A DNA stretch of 64,000 nt, from positions 7,850,271-7,914,270 of the forward strand of contig OZ012691.1 in assembly GCA_963942565.1 (NCBI GenBank), in the 5' to 3' direction. The notes beneath the pieces are model-generated. The model did no database searches. It worked only from the letters and a program-made list of their open reading frames with translations, and had not been told where the DNA came from. Position numbers and translations under genes: made by a program. This DNA is from Maea johnstoni (Eukaryota > Annelida > Polychaeta > Spionida > Magelonidae). Shown here one piece after another: positions 1 to 10,946 of this stretch (the stretch's first letter is position 1; every line of letters starts with the position of its first letter).

Positions 1-149
1 CATTCACTTACCAAGGCATAGTAATATGGAATTCCTTATCTTTAAATATGAAAATGGCACCATCTCTCTCATCATTCAAGAAACTATACCTTGATGAACA
101 ATTTTCAAATCTGTGGCCTGAAGAATTGAATGTATAATCCTTAAATCTG

Positions 150-238
150 AGGGCCACAGCGAAAATCAAATCTTGTATTTGACTGTGTTACCCTCGTGAA
201 ATAAAGATTATTATTATTATTATTATTATTATTATTGG
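150..238. repeat. LINE-type 3' tail with (ATT)n microsatellite
   Basis: A stretch ending CCTCGTGAAATAAAGATT followed by about 15 ATT/TTA repeats resembles the 3' tail common to CR1/L2-type LINEs. It lies in the SUR intron, and the microsatellite begins only a few bases beyond the minus-strand splice donor at 239-244, an unusual place for a length-variable repeat. No reverse transcriptase coding remains. Confidence 0.5.
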
Positions 239-244
239 ACTTAC

Positions 245-407
245 ATGTTAATGCATAGAAAAGTGATGATTTCAGCAGGAGTCGTATTTCTTTCTTCCTG
301 ATATCCTCAACTCCTGCGCAGAAGATCTTCTCCCACGCATAGAGCTTGAGAAGTTTGATTCCATTCAGAAGTTCATTTGTGTGCTTAAGCCGCTTATCGG
401 AAGTTTC
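245..407 (-). CDS. ABCC8/9: SUR (ABCC8/9-like) exon, TMD1 intracellular coupling segment; last SUR exon in the window
   Basis: This exon encodes about residues 491-544: ETSDKRLKHTNELLNGIK, then LLKLYAWEKIF and EDIRKKEIRLLLKSS. It aligns by eye with the ABCC9 stretch ERLKKTNEILKGIKLLKLY and the following AWEHIF. The region connects TMD1 helices and contacts the nucleotide-binding domains in ABCC transporters. Minus-strand acceptor tttcag follows 407; donor GTAAGT is 244-239, leaving phase 1 after the codon for threonine. The exon is 163 bp. The remainder of TMD1, NBD1, TMD2 and NBD2 must lie left of this window, so the gene is partial here because of the window edge, not by mutation. Confidence 0.93.
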
Positions 408-534
408 CTGAAACACCAAGACAGAAAATATTCTCAAATCCTTCATTGCAGTAAAATATACTTGACATAAAGCAAGAATTGATCTCATTTCAAGATTACA
501 TAAATATCTAACTTTCCCCTCAATATGTCTTAAC

Positions 535-660
535 TTAACCCATTAATGCTCAGAGCGCATAAAGACAGCCTGACAATTTTAATGAAAGCGTGCAGGTAAC
601 TGCTTAGTTAAGAAAATACTTGATACAGAAATGCATTATACCAAGGGCATTATTTCATAT
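535..660. repeat. Truncated TTAA-ended MITE, family P2
   Basis: It begins TTAACCCATTAATGCTC and carries the family core GCCTGACAATTTT. The right end is lost. See the complete copy at 31169-31399. Confidence 0.6.
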
Positions 661-684
661 GTGCAGAATTAACATGGTAAATAG

Positions 685-1052
685 TAGGGTTGGGAATCGG
701 TTGCAATTTCATGATCGATAATCAGTTACAGCCAACCAATCGATTATCGATCATAATCAGTTCATCGCACTTTTGCAGTAATTGGGTACTAGAGGTCTAG
801 AGCCTAATAATAAGTGATAGTCTATGACAGTTACTTGCTATTAGCACCTACCTTAACTTCGTTTTGAAGTGTTTTGGGGGCTTAGTTTCATAGCAAGAAA
901 GCTGACAACATGTCTGTCATTTAGTTCTATATTTTGACACTAGGTGTCACCTTTTCCGATTATTATCGATTGCCAGTATTGTAATCGATTAATCAGAATC
1001 AGAGAGATAAACGATTGATTATCGATTATAATCGATGATCGTCCCAACACTA
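685..1052. mobile_element. hAT-like MITE, 368 bp
   Basis: Ends are TAGGGTTGGGAATCGG and CGTCCCAACACTA, imperfect inverted repeats, flanked by a perfect 8-bp duplication GTAAATAG at 677-684 and 1053-1060. Eight-base TSDs and a TAGxGTTGGGAAT end are typical of hAT elements. The interior is rich in ATCGATTAT motifs and has no coding capacity. It lies in the SUR intron between the exons at 245-407 and 1134-1268. Confidence 0.88.
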
Positions 1053-1133
1053 GTAAATAGTACCTTATTACCATATCAAATTCGAAAAGGGTGGGGTGAT
1101 TCTGATTAATTGTGATCAGGTATAAAATCTCAC

Positions 1134-1268
1134 CAGGGTCTTTTTCTGTATGTTGGCCAGGAAGCTGGCTAGTTTATACTGTACGGGACATAGGATGATG
1201 ATTATGGATGAGCCGACAAGCGAGCTCACTCCCAGCTGCTTATAGAGAAATATCATACATATGATAAC
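1134..1268 (-). CDS. ABCC8/9: SUR (ABCC8/9-like) exon, TMD1 helix pair
   Basis: Forty-five codons, residues about 446-490: VIICMIFLYKQLGVSSLVG, then SSIIIILCPVQYKLASFLAN and IQKKTL. This matches the vertebrate segment VGVILLYYILGVSALIG followed by LLAPVQYFVATKL. Acceptor ctttcag precedes GTT on the minus strand; donor is GTGAGA at 1133-1128. Phase 0 on both sides. It encodes a hydrophobic hairpin in TMD1 that, in SUR, lines the ABC core module rather than contacting Kir6. No in-frame stop. Confidence 0.93.
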
Positions 1269-1359
1269 CTGAAAGAAGAAAGCAAAATTCATGGCTGTTC
1301 TAACTAATGGTGAAAAATTACATAAAAATGAAAACCAGAAAAAAGAACCTAGCAAAAAT

Positions 1360-1800
1360 CATGACCATTCCAAATAATAAGCACCATAATCCTGGTGGGT
1401 GGAAAATTACAAATAAATGATAACCTGAAAAGAGAAACAATCAAAAATCATGGCTGATCCAATAAATAAAGTCATCAAACAATCCTGGTGAAAAGTTACC
1501 TATAAGTGATAACCTGAAAAAAAGAACCAAGCAAAAATTATGGATGTTCCATCTAATAAACTCACAACACAATCCAGGTGAAGAATTATAAGTACGTGAT
1601 AACCTGAAAAAAGAACCAAGCAGAAATCATGACAGTTCCAAATAATAAACCCCATAATTCTGGTGGAAAATTACATATAATACAAATGATAATCTGAAAA
1701 AAATTCCACAACAAAAATGACGGTTTGTTCCAGTGAGAAGCTCAACCCACACTTCTGAGAAAAATTATCATGCAGGTGAAAACAGGAAGTGGAGTGATGA
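1360..1800. other. Intronic direct-repeat tract (about 120-bp unit)
   Basis: The motif 'tgataacctgaaaa..agaacc..caaaaatcatg' recurs with roughly 115-120-bp spacing (about 1261, 1420, 1509, 1598, 1687) and the first copy overlaps the acceptor of the 1134-1268 exon. It appears to be a degenerate tandem duplication seeded from the intron end. No coding sequence seen. Confidence 0.5.
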
Positions 1801-1988
1801 TTATATTAACTCCCCCTCAGCCACTGGAGTGAAATATCAAACCATTGAAAAACCAAAAGGATAAAATATTGGCTCTTCCTACAAATGAACTCCCCCACCC
1901 CTCCCAAAAGCTCAAGGAGTGAAGTGACGAACAAATAAAAAAGGCAGAAACCAAGACAAAGAAAAAATATTATGGCTGATTCAATATA

Positions 1989-2197
1989 CTGTAAATAACT
2001 TAAGTATAGCGGGAACAATAAGATAGCGATAATAGCGCTCTGCCCATATGCGCTATTGTAAAATAACCGTCTTTATTAAATTCTTAAATGAACTTGCTGC
2101 TGCTGTTCCCGTTCACCGCTATACTTAGATCACGCTATCCACGGCAGAACCGTAATTGCGCTATATAATGTTCACGTCATATTTAAGTGAGTTACAG
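1989..2197. mobile_element. TA-TSD MITE with CTGTA termini, 209 bp
   Basis: Ends CTGTAAATAACTTAAG and GTTACAG (inverted CTGTAACTCACTTAAAT) with TA on each side (1987-1988, 2198-2199). It shares the TACTGTA terminus with the elements at 4671, 6329 and 63377, suggesting one mariner-like end type. The interior contains repeated TAGCG motifs. Confidence 0.7.
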
Positions 2198-2400
2198 TAT
2201 AGACTCTTCCCAAAACTACTGTAGTGAAATATCGGGCAAATATAAACTAAATATCAACAGAGAAGTTTTTTCAATGAGATATGACCCATGCGTTATTAAT
2301 ACAGCATATAAGGAACGTAAGCCATGATTAGCTAACTGAGAAAACTATTCTCCCTCGGGGATTCATTCCCTCATCTTACCCCCACTGGGATGTCATATTT

Positions 2401-2626
2401 ATCCCATTAACACTCAGAGAGGCCAAAACAGGCCTGACAATTTTGGAAATATTTTTCTAACAAAAGCATTTTTTGCAAAATAATTGAAGGAGAGATGTAA
2501 AAGAGAAGTCAACCAACAACTCTCCTTCAAATGTTTTGTGAAATTTTGCTTTATTCCCAAGTTATTTTGAAAAGTATCAGAGTAGCAGACAATAATTTCT
2601 AGTGGATCTCTGAGTGTGAATGGGTT
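2401..2626. repeat. TTAA-ended MITE, family P2
   Basis: Begins CCCATTAACACTCAGAG, carries GCCTGACAATTTTGG and ends GTGAATGGGTTA. Diverged copy of the piggyBac-like family defined at 31169-31399. Its right end stops about 20 bp before the donor of the next SUR exon. Confidence 0.65.
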
Positions 2627-2646
2627 ATATAATAGAAAGGACCTAC

Positions 2647-2802
2647 CTGTAGGGGCATGGCCCATACATAGTTGATGACGTAGACGAGAAGCATGAGATT
2701 GAATGCGTCGGTGGAGAGGTGGTTGACGATCTGGCCTTGCGTCATGTTCCCACTACTCATGGTCCAGCTCGAGAGCTTGAGAGACTTCGTGTAGACCATA
2801 CT
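2647..2802 (-). CDS. ABCC8/9: SUR (ABCC8/9-like) exon, TMD1
   Basis: Fifty-two codons, residues about 394-445: SMVYTKSLKLSSWTMSSG, NMTQGQIVNHLSTDAFNLM, and VINYVWAMPLQ. It matches the SUR stretch 'KIMHLSTSNLSMGEMTAGQ' with 'LWAMPVQ' at the end, a long cytosolic extension of a TMD1 helix common to ABCC proteins (GQIxNxxxxDxxxL). Acceptor tttcag on the minus strand precedes AGT; donor GTAGGT is 2646-2641. Phase 0. A degenerate second copy of its 5' half lies just upstream at about 2834-2936. Confidence 0.93.
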
Positions 2803-2833
2803 CTGAAACACAACAACGCAAAACAGTCAGGAC

Positions 2834-2936
2834 ATAAGTGTGTACTGTACTTCCATGCGATTGAAAGCATTGTTGGAGAGGTGGTTGATGACCTGGTCTT
2901 CCTTATGGCTTGCTCCAAATACAATGGTCCAGGAAT
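2834..2936 (-). pseudogene. Relic duplicate of the SUR exon at 2647-2802
   Basis: On the minus strand this stretch reads NSWTIVFGASHKEDQVINHL then SNNAFNRM, parallel to SSWTMSSGNMTQGQIVNHL and STDAFNLM of the neighbouring exon. At DNA level they share a 14-base exact block (ggagaggtggttga) and similar flanks. The frame stays open until a TGA about 25 codons on. The 5' part is cut off by the hAT element at 2937-3314 and no splice donor is evident. It lies about 30-50 bp from the real exon, too close for a normal intron between them, so it is most likely a dead tandem exon duplication. Confidence 0.6.
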
Positions 2937-3314
2937 TAGGACTGTCATTGATATGACAAGTATCGATCGATCGAAATAATTTTTCCAATTAATCCAAAAA
3001 ATTATTATGTCAATTGTTATGTCAATTAATCGAAACACATATTTTCAGCCATTTTTTGCCATTTTCTGCCATTTTTAGCCAACGCTACTTTCGAATTTTG
3101 AAGAGAAACTCAAGTATTCAATCAAAAAGTGTTGAGAAAACCTTCATTGTCTTTGCATTGTGAGAATCTTAGGATCCTAGCCACAAATAAAGTGTGGAAC
3201 ATGTGAAAATATTCTATAAGTGCAGTTCTTCAAAATGGAATCGAAATAATCGGAATCGAAAAATAAAATGTCAATGATCGAATCGAAAAAAAATGGATGT
3301 CAATGACAGTCCTA
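2937..3314. mobile_element. hAT-like MITE, 378 bp
   Basis: Terminal inverted repeats TAGGACTGTCATTGATATG and CAATGACAGTCCTA, with an 8-bp TSD CCAGGAAT at 2929-2936 and 3315-3322. The interior is rich in CGATCGATCG and AATCGAAA motifs. It is inserted in the relic exon copy, so it postdates that duplication. Confidence 0.88.
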
Positions 3315-3322
3315 CCAGGAAT

Positions 3323-4131
3323 AGCATTCTAGTAGATGAACACTGAGGCATTTTGAATAGAAGATATAATCATAAAGAAGAATAGAATGACAGTCTATGT
3401 GCAAACATCGTTGAATGTATCCTTGATTAGAACTACAGTTATGGCATTCTAATAAAAATAAAAGATATTTCCATTCCTCTAAATTCCTGAATCGCTCAAT
3501 TCTGCCTTACTACGTAAGTTTTACTTCTTGAAGTTTTATTTGCTTCCAAAAATTGTGATCAGGGATGAGCCAGGAATAAAAATTAGCAAGAAAGGGAAAG
3601 CCAGGCCTCCCTGCTACTGCTATCTCTTAAGCACTGGTGACACAGGCTGGTGCTTAGAAGAGGTCAAAAAACAGAGTGCATCTTGGGATGCATGGAGGCC
3701 CTCTATGGCTGCCTCAGGACTGTTACTTGCTGAACTTTTGTAAGCTATAACTGAGTAGTGCTGAAGAGGACAGGTTCGGGGGAGGTATTATTTGAAAGGT
3801 GACATGCATAGGATCATTTTGAACCTAAATCTTACTGATGGTGCATTTGCCCTTTAAGCCATTCTTTAGACACAAATCAGACAAGAATGTATAACTGGTA
3901 TTTTTCATAGGCATTTAATTTTCGCTATTTCCACACTTCCCATGATAGTGCCAAAATAACATACTTCAAATAAATATCCTGCTTTGTATCTCTCTTGTAT
4001 CTCTGCTTGACTGCGCATGTTTTACGTAGCACAAATACCCTCCAGCAGGGCTCTAAAGCAAAGTTTTAAGCACTCCAAATTAAAACAGTATACAGTATTG
4101 TGATAATGGCATGAATAGAGTAAATTCTTAC
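3323..4131. other. SUR intron, no recognisable feature
   Basis: Unique AT-rich intron sequence. No splice-bounded open frame, tandem array or inverted repeat could be supported here. Confidence 0.5.
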
Positions 4132-4287
4132 CTGTATGGCTGCTCGCAGTCGAATACCTTGCCGGATGACGAGATAATGATGATTTTGTAGGAAGGTATT
4201 TTCCAAGACCACAGCAACGAAAAGCATGACTGCCAAAATATAGCCATTGGAGAAGAAGTCCACCAGACTGATGTAATAAGTAGGGGG
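4132..4287 (-). CDS. ABCC8/9: SUR (ABCC8/9-like) exon, start of TMD1
   Basis: Fifty-two codons, residues about 342-393: PPTYYISLVDFFSNGYILA, VMLFVAVVLENTFLQNHHYL, VIRQGIRLRAAIQ. It parallels the ABCC9 segment SSKEFLENAYVLAVLLFLA followed by TFLQASYYV and ETGINLRGA. One membrane helix is evident (about residues 360-376). Acceptor ctttttcag precedes CCC on the minus strand; donor GTAAG is 4131-4127. Both junctions phase 0. Confidence 0.93.
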
Positions 4288-4420
4288 CTGAAAAAGAAAT
4301 TGTTCAATTCATCTACAACTTGCTATATACTGTAGAATAAGAAATGATTCCGAGAATGTAATTAATCCAGATTAACCGAACTAGAACATCTTGGTATTGT
4401 TGAATTTGGATTTAAATCTT

Positions 4421-4440
4421 CCCCCCCCCCCCCCCCCCCC
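4421..4440. repeat. Poly(C)20 tract
   Basis: Twenty consecutive C on the plus strand in a SUR intron. Length may be unreliable in the assembly. Confidence 0.9.
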
Positions 4441-4670
4441 ACCATCTATGTTAGCGTGTAATAAATCTGTTTGGTAAAATCATATTTGGAAATGTCATTT
4501 TTGGCCAAATTCGGTATATTTGAACCCCAGATTAGTTTCCTGTTCTGCAGTATATAGATGGAGTAGGAAATACCACATAAAAGGAAAATTTCATTCAGAT
4601 TGGTTTTATATCTTCTGAACCTACAGAATTGGGATGCTATTGCAAACTTCATATGCTTGAACAATAGGTA

Positions 4671-4874
4671 CTGTATAACTGGTTAATTTGGCGTGGTTTT
4701 TAATTTGGCGTTTTTTGGCGAATGTCTATCAACGCCAAATTAAAGATCGCATAAAAATGTCTCCATAAAGATGGCGTTGTTCTGACTGCTCCAGACGCCA
4801 AAATAAATACAGGGAAAATACTTTTTTGAAAAAAACGCCAACTTAAGTACACGCCAAATTAACCAGTTATACAG
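4671..4874. mobile_element. TA-TSD palindromic MITE with TTTGGCG repeats, 204 bp
   Basis: Ends CTGTATAACTGGTTAATT and AATTAACCAGTTATACAG are inverted repeats flanked by TA (4669-4670, 4875-4876). Inside, TTTGGCG/CGCCAAA occurs about eight times. The copy at 63377-63583 is the same element in opposite orientation. Confidence 0.88.
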
Positions 4875-5548
4875 TACATTGTGTTACTATAGGTATATTG
4901 TATGATTCTATATTGAAAAATTAGTGTTGATGCTTATGTCAAAAAATCACATTTTTGCATCATTTTAAGCTATAAAAATAATGATATTTTATTTTAACAT
5001 GATATTTCATTGCATTTCAACCCATGCATGGTCTCAGCAGCTAACAAACAACATTTCTCTTAATATTTCGTAAATTCATTCTTAACCCTAAAGTTGTTTC
5101 CATAAGTATCAGAGAGATAAAGAAGATATTTCTGAATAAGAGCTTTAAAGATGAATTGGTTATAGGTCAGAAAACTTTGTCAAATACTGTTATTTTACAG
5201 GGGTGTCCAACTGTCACATTGTCACACTAATGTGCAACAGAGGCTTCGTAACATATGTGACAGGTCAAAGGTCAAATCATTTAGCACTCAGCAATCTTTC
5301 CAGGAATATGTCCAGTAAAGCATATCATATATTTTCTTCCTTTAATATTTTTTGATACAGATTTAATGAAAATGTGAACTCCATTAAAAAAAATTTGTGA
5401 ATTGATTGATACTGATCTTTAGCAGTGATATTAAGACACATATTAATGGAACTGTAAACACTTTTTAATGTACGTCGGCCACCAAATAAGATTGTACTCT
5501 GGTGCCGATTGCCTGTGCTACTGGATTTTCATACAGAGAACACCTTAT

Positions 5549-5761
5549 TTAACCCTTCTGCTGGTCGTGGCTAATTATGCAAATACGAAATGATGCAAAA
5601 TAGCTGAAAAATGACTGAAACCCTGGCACATGGGTACTCATCTGAGAGTACTCAGTGAGAGCTACCCAATGAATACCAACATGACAGGGTTAAGATGGTT
5701 ATCAAAAATCTTTGCATCCTTGTGCATTGGGCGAAAGTAGCCTTAGCATTGGAAGGGTTAA
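5549..5761 (-). mobile_element. TTAA-flanked MITE, family P1
   Basis: Bounded by TTAA at both ends, beginning CCCTTCTGCTGGT and ending AGCATTGGAAGGG. Family core: ACATGACAGGGTT, GAGTACTCAG, GGCACATGGGTACTCAT. TTAA sites and a CCC...GGG end are the piggyBac pattern. It lies 28 bp from the donor end of the SUR exon at 5790. Confidence 0.75.
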
Positions 5762-5789
5762 TGGATGGTGATAATTGACTATCCCTTAC

Positions 5790-6014
5790 CGCTGTGGTGT
5801 TAGAAGTGCTTGGTGATGTATGGTTGAGATTCAAGGTCAAAGGTCGGGTTTGGGCTGCGACATATTGTATGATTCCACTTATACATGCTGGGCCGACAAA
5901 TGCCAGTAGATCTCCAAGGAACTTGAATAGGGCGGCCAGAGCTAGAACAGGCCAGAAGGCACGGAAATAACACTTCCATAATGAAGGCTTGCGATCCGCT
6001 GCTGCAGCTTTTCT
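5790..6014 (-). CDS. ABCC8/9: SUR (ABCC8/9-like) exon, L0 to TMD1 junction (copy A)
   Basis: Seventy-five codons, residues about 267-341: RKAAAADRKPSLWKCYFRA, FWPVLALAALFKFLGDLLAF, VGPACISGIIQYVAAQ, then a hydrophilic loop with NHTS and NTTA sequons. It matches ABCC9 FRYLADLLGFAGPLCISGI followed by its own Asn-rich loop. One membrane helix; the sequons suggest an extracellular loop. Acceptor tttttcag and donor GTAAGG (5789-5784) are clear; both phase 0. The first part of this exon recurs at 21554-21734 with only synonymous differences seen. Confidence 0.93.
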
Positions 6015-6328
6015 CTGAAAAATAAATCATTGAAAAATTGAATTCAAATTCAGTTAAGTAATGTAGCAGTTCCTGTAAAAAACTGTAATGAATTACAAGA
6101 AATCATGATGATATAAAAACAACCCAGCCATTCACAAAATCAATTGTAAGAATACTCTACCTGAGTGTTAAGATTATGGTTTAAGATTGGCATATCTTTG
6201 AAGGAAAACTACATGACAATCATAAACATAATCTGTTCATTCATTAAGTAAATGCAAGATCCCATCCAAATCATGTCCTAGCTACCATTGAGGGGAAACA
6301 TATGAATCATTTGCTTACAAATGGCATA

Positions 6329-6859
6329 CTGTATACCGTGTTAATATTGCGGCAGTTTAATTAATGCGTACTTTGCGCACCCATGGAGTCCGCATTTATT
6401 AGACTGCGCACTGTTATTTGGATATTGGATCCCTATTATTGAATCGTTCAACACACTGATATGATAGCTTGTCATTCAACATGAAGACCCTTTGCGGCCT
6501 CTGCTGGTACTGAGTTCAATTACGATGAAGACAACTCGCGCACCCGAGTGTGATCAAACATGCCAGTAACCACTAATAAGGGTTACTGATTGCAACCAAG
6601 ATAAGACCGTTCGTGGCTGGTGACGAAATAATGATTGCACTTGCCTATAATAATTGCAGTATTATGGCATCCCTAAGGGGCTGGCCGGCTTGAATATAGC
6701 AACACCACCCTACTCAAAAGCCAGGTAGGTTGCATATCATTGGCTCCCTCACACAACTTGATCTGGAGGTTATCAATGCGCAATGATTAAACTGCGCATC
6801 AAAGACAGTTATCTGCTGGGCGCAATATTTTATATGCGCAATATTAACACGGTATACAG
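6329..6859. mobile_element. TA-TSD element, 531 bp, absent from copy B
   Basis: Ends CTGTATACCGTGTTAATATT and AATATTAACACGGTATACAG are perfect inverted repeats of about 20 bp, flanked by TA at 6327-6328 and 6860-6861. Copy B has the empty site with a single TA (22044-22045: ggcaTAtttag). The interior has no long open frame. TA duplication suggests a Tc1/mariner-type transposase in trans. Confidence 0.93.
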
Positions 6860-7040
6860 TATTTAGAAAGTCTCACAATACATCTTTACACTGCCATTGT
6901 GTGTTTGGGAAACTAAACAGGAGCTAAAGAAATCTTTTGAATTTCAGGTAATTAATTGCTAATGAGCAATGCGATAGTAAGAATGATATTCAATAATAAT
7001 TCATATTAATCAATGAGAGGTAATTAGTGATTTTTCTTAC

Positions 7041-7097
7041 CTTTTCTGCTTCAAAGACGTCATTGAGGGTTTTGAAGTTGGTTTTGGCTCCTTCACT
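7041..7097 (-). CDS. ABCC8/9: SUR (ABCC8/9-like) microexon in the L0 linker (copy A)
   Basis: Nineteen codons, residues about 248-266: SEGAKTNFKTLNDVFEAEK. It corresponds to the vertebrate L0 segment around TNYVCLKDAYEEQK. Acceptor ttttccag precedes AGT on the minus strand, donor GTAAG is 7040-7036; phase 0. An identical 57-bp exon is at 22227-22283. L0 is the segment that joins TMD0 to the ABC core and takes part in coupling to Kir6 channels in known SUR proteins. Confidence 0.9.
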
Positions 7098-7276
7098 CTG
7101 GAAAATCATTATAGAAATTAAAAATCAATACAATCATTTAGGCGGAAGACTGTGATTGGCACTGTAAGCATGAAATATCAGTAGATTTAATATTGGTAAC
7201 TGTTCCTAATTGGAAAAGCAATAAAAGGCCAATACAAGGCGGTAGATCAATTTGATTCATTGACTTGATTGATTTG

Positions 7277-7375
7277 ATGAATGAATGAATGAATGAATGA
7301 ATGAATGAATTAATGAATAAATAAATAAATAAATAAATAAACAAATAAATAAATAAATAGATAAATAAATAAATA
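7277..7375. repeat. (GAAT)n / (AAAT)n microsatellite
   Basis: Tandem tetranucleotides, first AATG then AAAT. The copy-B equivalent at about 22457-22517 is shorter. Confidence 0.95.
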
Positions 7376-7635
7376 TATATGAAAAAAGAAAAAAATTATC
7401 CAGTCTCACATGTTCATTATTTCTTCCGATTTGTAGAAATGTTTTTCAGGATCCATGACAATAGACAATAAATAAGGTTAACATCCCCTTACTCAGCACT
7501 TAATGTGACACTAGTATGGAACTAAATAACCAGATAGCAGCCTATGGCTAATTTACACATGGAACAGTGAAGCACAGAGAGGGCTAGTAGTTTAGCTAGT
7601 TCGAGTGTAACTTATATTTCTAGGCTGCCATACAT

Positions 7636-7950
7636 GGTCTTAGCCAGCAGGGCATCTGGGTGTCTTTTTGGACACCCATACCCTTCAAAATCACCCCTCA
7701 CTCAGGAAACTCAAAATATTTGATGAAGAATTTCTCAAAATGTCAATCTCAAGCATATAATCAAATTTTTTCATCTCCATATTATTCCTATGACATTGTA
7801 TAAGGATATCAAGCCTTATTCTGATAAATTCATGCATGTTTATGGTTGAAATCTGAATGTATTGTGGTACCCCTCAAAGAATGGACGCCCAAATGTTTTT
7901 CAATTACCAATTTTAGGCACCCAGTTTCTAAATCCTGGCTAAGAACCTGG
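7636..7950 (+). mobile_element. TTAGCCAG MITE
   Basis: Left end GGTCTTAGCCAGCAGGGC, right end AAATCCTGGCTAAGA. Typical internal marks are TTTTTGGACACCC, CCCATGACATTG and TTTTAGGCACCCAG. Family of about 310 bp with at least eight copies in the window. Confidence 0.75.
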
Positions 7951-8731
7951 GCCCCAGTAATCAAATTAATTTGAATTTATTTCAGTAGGTGAATAGAGGA
8001 CTCAGTTTGAGTACGAAACCTGAAAACACAAGAGATATCAAGACCGTGGTGTGCCACCTATCTGCCACTTCTGGTACTAGACCACACTAGTTGGTCAACT
8101 CCGAAGGGAAGGATAACTTTTCAGGGACTAGGAGCCTAGACTAGTCTAGGTTGAGTGGTATCTAACTAACCTAGTTGTGAAGTGATAAGATTCACACTAT
8201 GCCATAAGCCTGCTTTGATCAGGCAACAGAAAGCACTCTAAGGGGATATGTCAGGCTCCGAGCTTACAAGGCTTCAGTGTTGGGAATACCCAATAACTAG
8301 ACACACTTGTACCACAGAACAACCAAGTTTCAGTCATATGTGTGGCACAAAATCTTCTTATTTTATAACCAACATTTGTGCAGTTATCTGTCTAGCAAGT
8401 AGACAGATAGGAATTATGGCCAAATGATGAGAAAAGGGGGTGAAATCCCTTTAAACCACACATACATATATTTGTGTGTGTAACAACACTTACCTAGAGC
8501 TGTAGTTGCAGATACAGTGGGGGATTCGAGGGGCTCAACTAGCCCCCCTTTTCAATCAAAAAGTTGATTTTCTTAGTGAATATTGTGATATATTTTTGGG
8601 TTTAAAAGCAACAAGGTAGAACTATGTCACTGTTAAAATAAATGAATGAACCCCTTTCATACTGAATGAATCCTCCTTCACATATATCCGATATCTGCAC
8701 CTGAGCTGATGTGCAAGCATAAATGCATTCA

Positions 8732-9318
<587 letters not shown>

Positions 9319-9452
9319 TCATGAGAGGTGACAAATTCATTTCAAGAAGGCTGATCATCTCTAATTCATATATGCATACACCGATATAAACAAACATTAG
9401 CCCTTGTATGGGATTTCAAAAATTGTGCTTCAAAGTATTGCAACTTGCTTAC

Positions 9453-9632
9453 CTTTGGCAATTTACCAAGATCTTGTAAGGTCAGGACTCGTTTGTATCC
9501 AGTGAGGAGTAGTGTGTTAATCCACCAGTAGGTGGCCTTGGACATGAAATTGACGTAGCCGTGAATAAAGTTGGTTTCGGCAAGTTCCACTTCAGGAGAT
9601 AAGCCAGGCCGCACTTTGAAAAAAGCATATTT
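9453..9632 (-). CDS. ABCC8/9: SUR (ABCC8/9-like) exon, L0 linker (copy A)
   Basis: Sixty codons, residues about 188-247: KYAFFKVRPGLSPEVELAE, TNFIHGYVNFMSKATYWWIN, TLLLTGYKRVLTLQDLGKLP, K. It matches ABCC9 FLQPFVNLLSKATYWWMN and IDLKAIGKLP. This is L0, the gating linker between TMD0 and TMD1. Acceptor tttcag precedes AAA; donor GTAAGC is 9452-9447; phase 0. The copy at 24168-24347 differs by one visible residue (Asn here, Ser there, in ETxFIHG); other differences seen are silent. Confidence 0.93.
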
Positions 9633-10194
9633 CTGAAAGACAAAAAGGAGGTACTTAGAAATAAAGTTAGACCGAAATCATGACATACTAGAAAGAGAAC
9701 AATTCTTTTTCAAAACTAGGAATTTGAAATTTGGAATTTTGATTCTCGTCACTTTTTCTGCCAAATTGAGGCTTATTTGTGACTAGCCAGTTGTAAGTGC
9801 TATAGAAAACCAGAGTACCTGGCGAAAACCACCGCCTGACCCCAAGTCACTGGCAACAGCAAACAGGGGATGAGCAGTAGTAGAAGGTACCAGCAGTGGC
9901 TATTCACAACTGTAATATGGCATAAAAAGTGACCAAAAAAAGAAATTCAAAATTTCCCTCTTTGCCTGGTTGGAGCACAAATAAAGCTTTGGAGTTTGAT
10001 GACCTTGAATATACACAAACAAACAACCATTGGTATGTCAACTGCGGATGAAATCTACACTTTTTCCTGCGGCTGTTTGATAGCCAATCACAATGCATTA
10101 ACCCATTCATTCTTACTGCATCCAAAATTGGCCTCCCTACTCTGGTGAAAGATATCCAACCAAAGTAAGAAAATATTTGAGCAAGAAATCTTCA

Positions 10195-10352
10195 TTAACC
10201 CTTGTGGCTAATTTGGCCAACGAGAAATGATGCAATAAAGCTTAAATATGACTGAAACCCAAGCACATGGGTACTCATCTGATAGTACTAAGCATGGACC
10301 ATCCAATGAATACCAACATGACAGGGTTTAGATGATTTTCAGAAATCTTTGT
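10195..10352 (-). repeat. Truncated P1 MITE
   Basis: Starts TTAACCCTTGTGGC and has the P1 marks GCACATGGGTACTCAT and ACATGACAGGGTTT. The far end is lost. Confidence 0.6.
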
Positions 10353-10946
10353 GCCATTGTTCTTTTTTTAAATTTTAAGCCTAAAAAAAGGAAACAGGCC
10401 TTTTAGGTTTATTTTCCTGATCGCCGAGTATCACGGCTATGCTGCACAATTATCTATTGATATACAGAGTTGCAATTGTTCCCTTGTTGTGCCCTTTTAA
10501 AGCATTGTTCAGGAGCCTTGAGTATTTCTTGTTTGGTGATCTTCTTTGTGAGTATCAGTTGAGTACTTTTTCAATAAACATGCAGCATAGCCGGTGTAAT
10601 GAGACAAAATGACCCCCAAGCTAAATGTCCTGGACCAAATGCAGATGATATTCTAAACACCTTTAGCTTATTCAGGTATGTGGTTCCTATTAAAAAGTAT
10701 TGGCTGGATCTGTGGTAATTTGAAAATAATTCATAAATAACAAATTGGTTCTTAAAGTGTTTGAAGGAAAGTTGGATGTCGAGATTTAATAAGTGTTTCT
10801 CCTTCAAAATCCTCTTTGAAATATGCTATTGTCAGAGGGGCATCATCAAATATTTCAGGATGCATTTGGGCACTAGAGGAATGAATATGTTAAAGCATTG
10901 TTCACAAGCAATTATGAATTGTATGAATTAGTCAGTTTTGGGTGGT

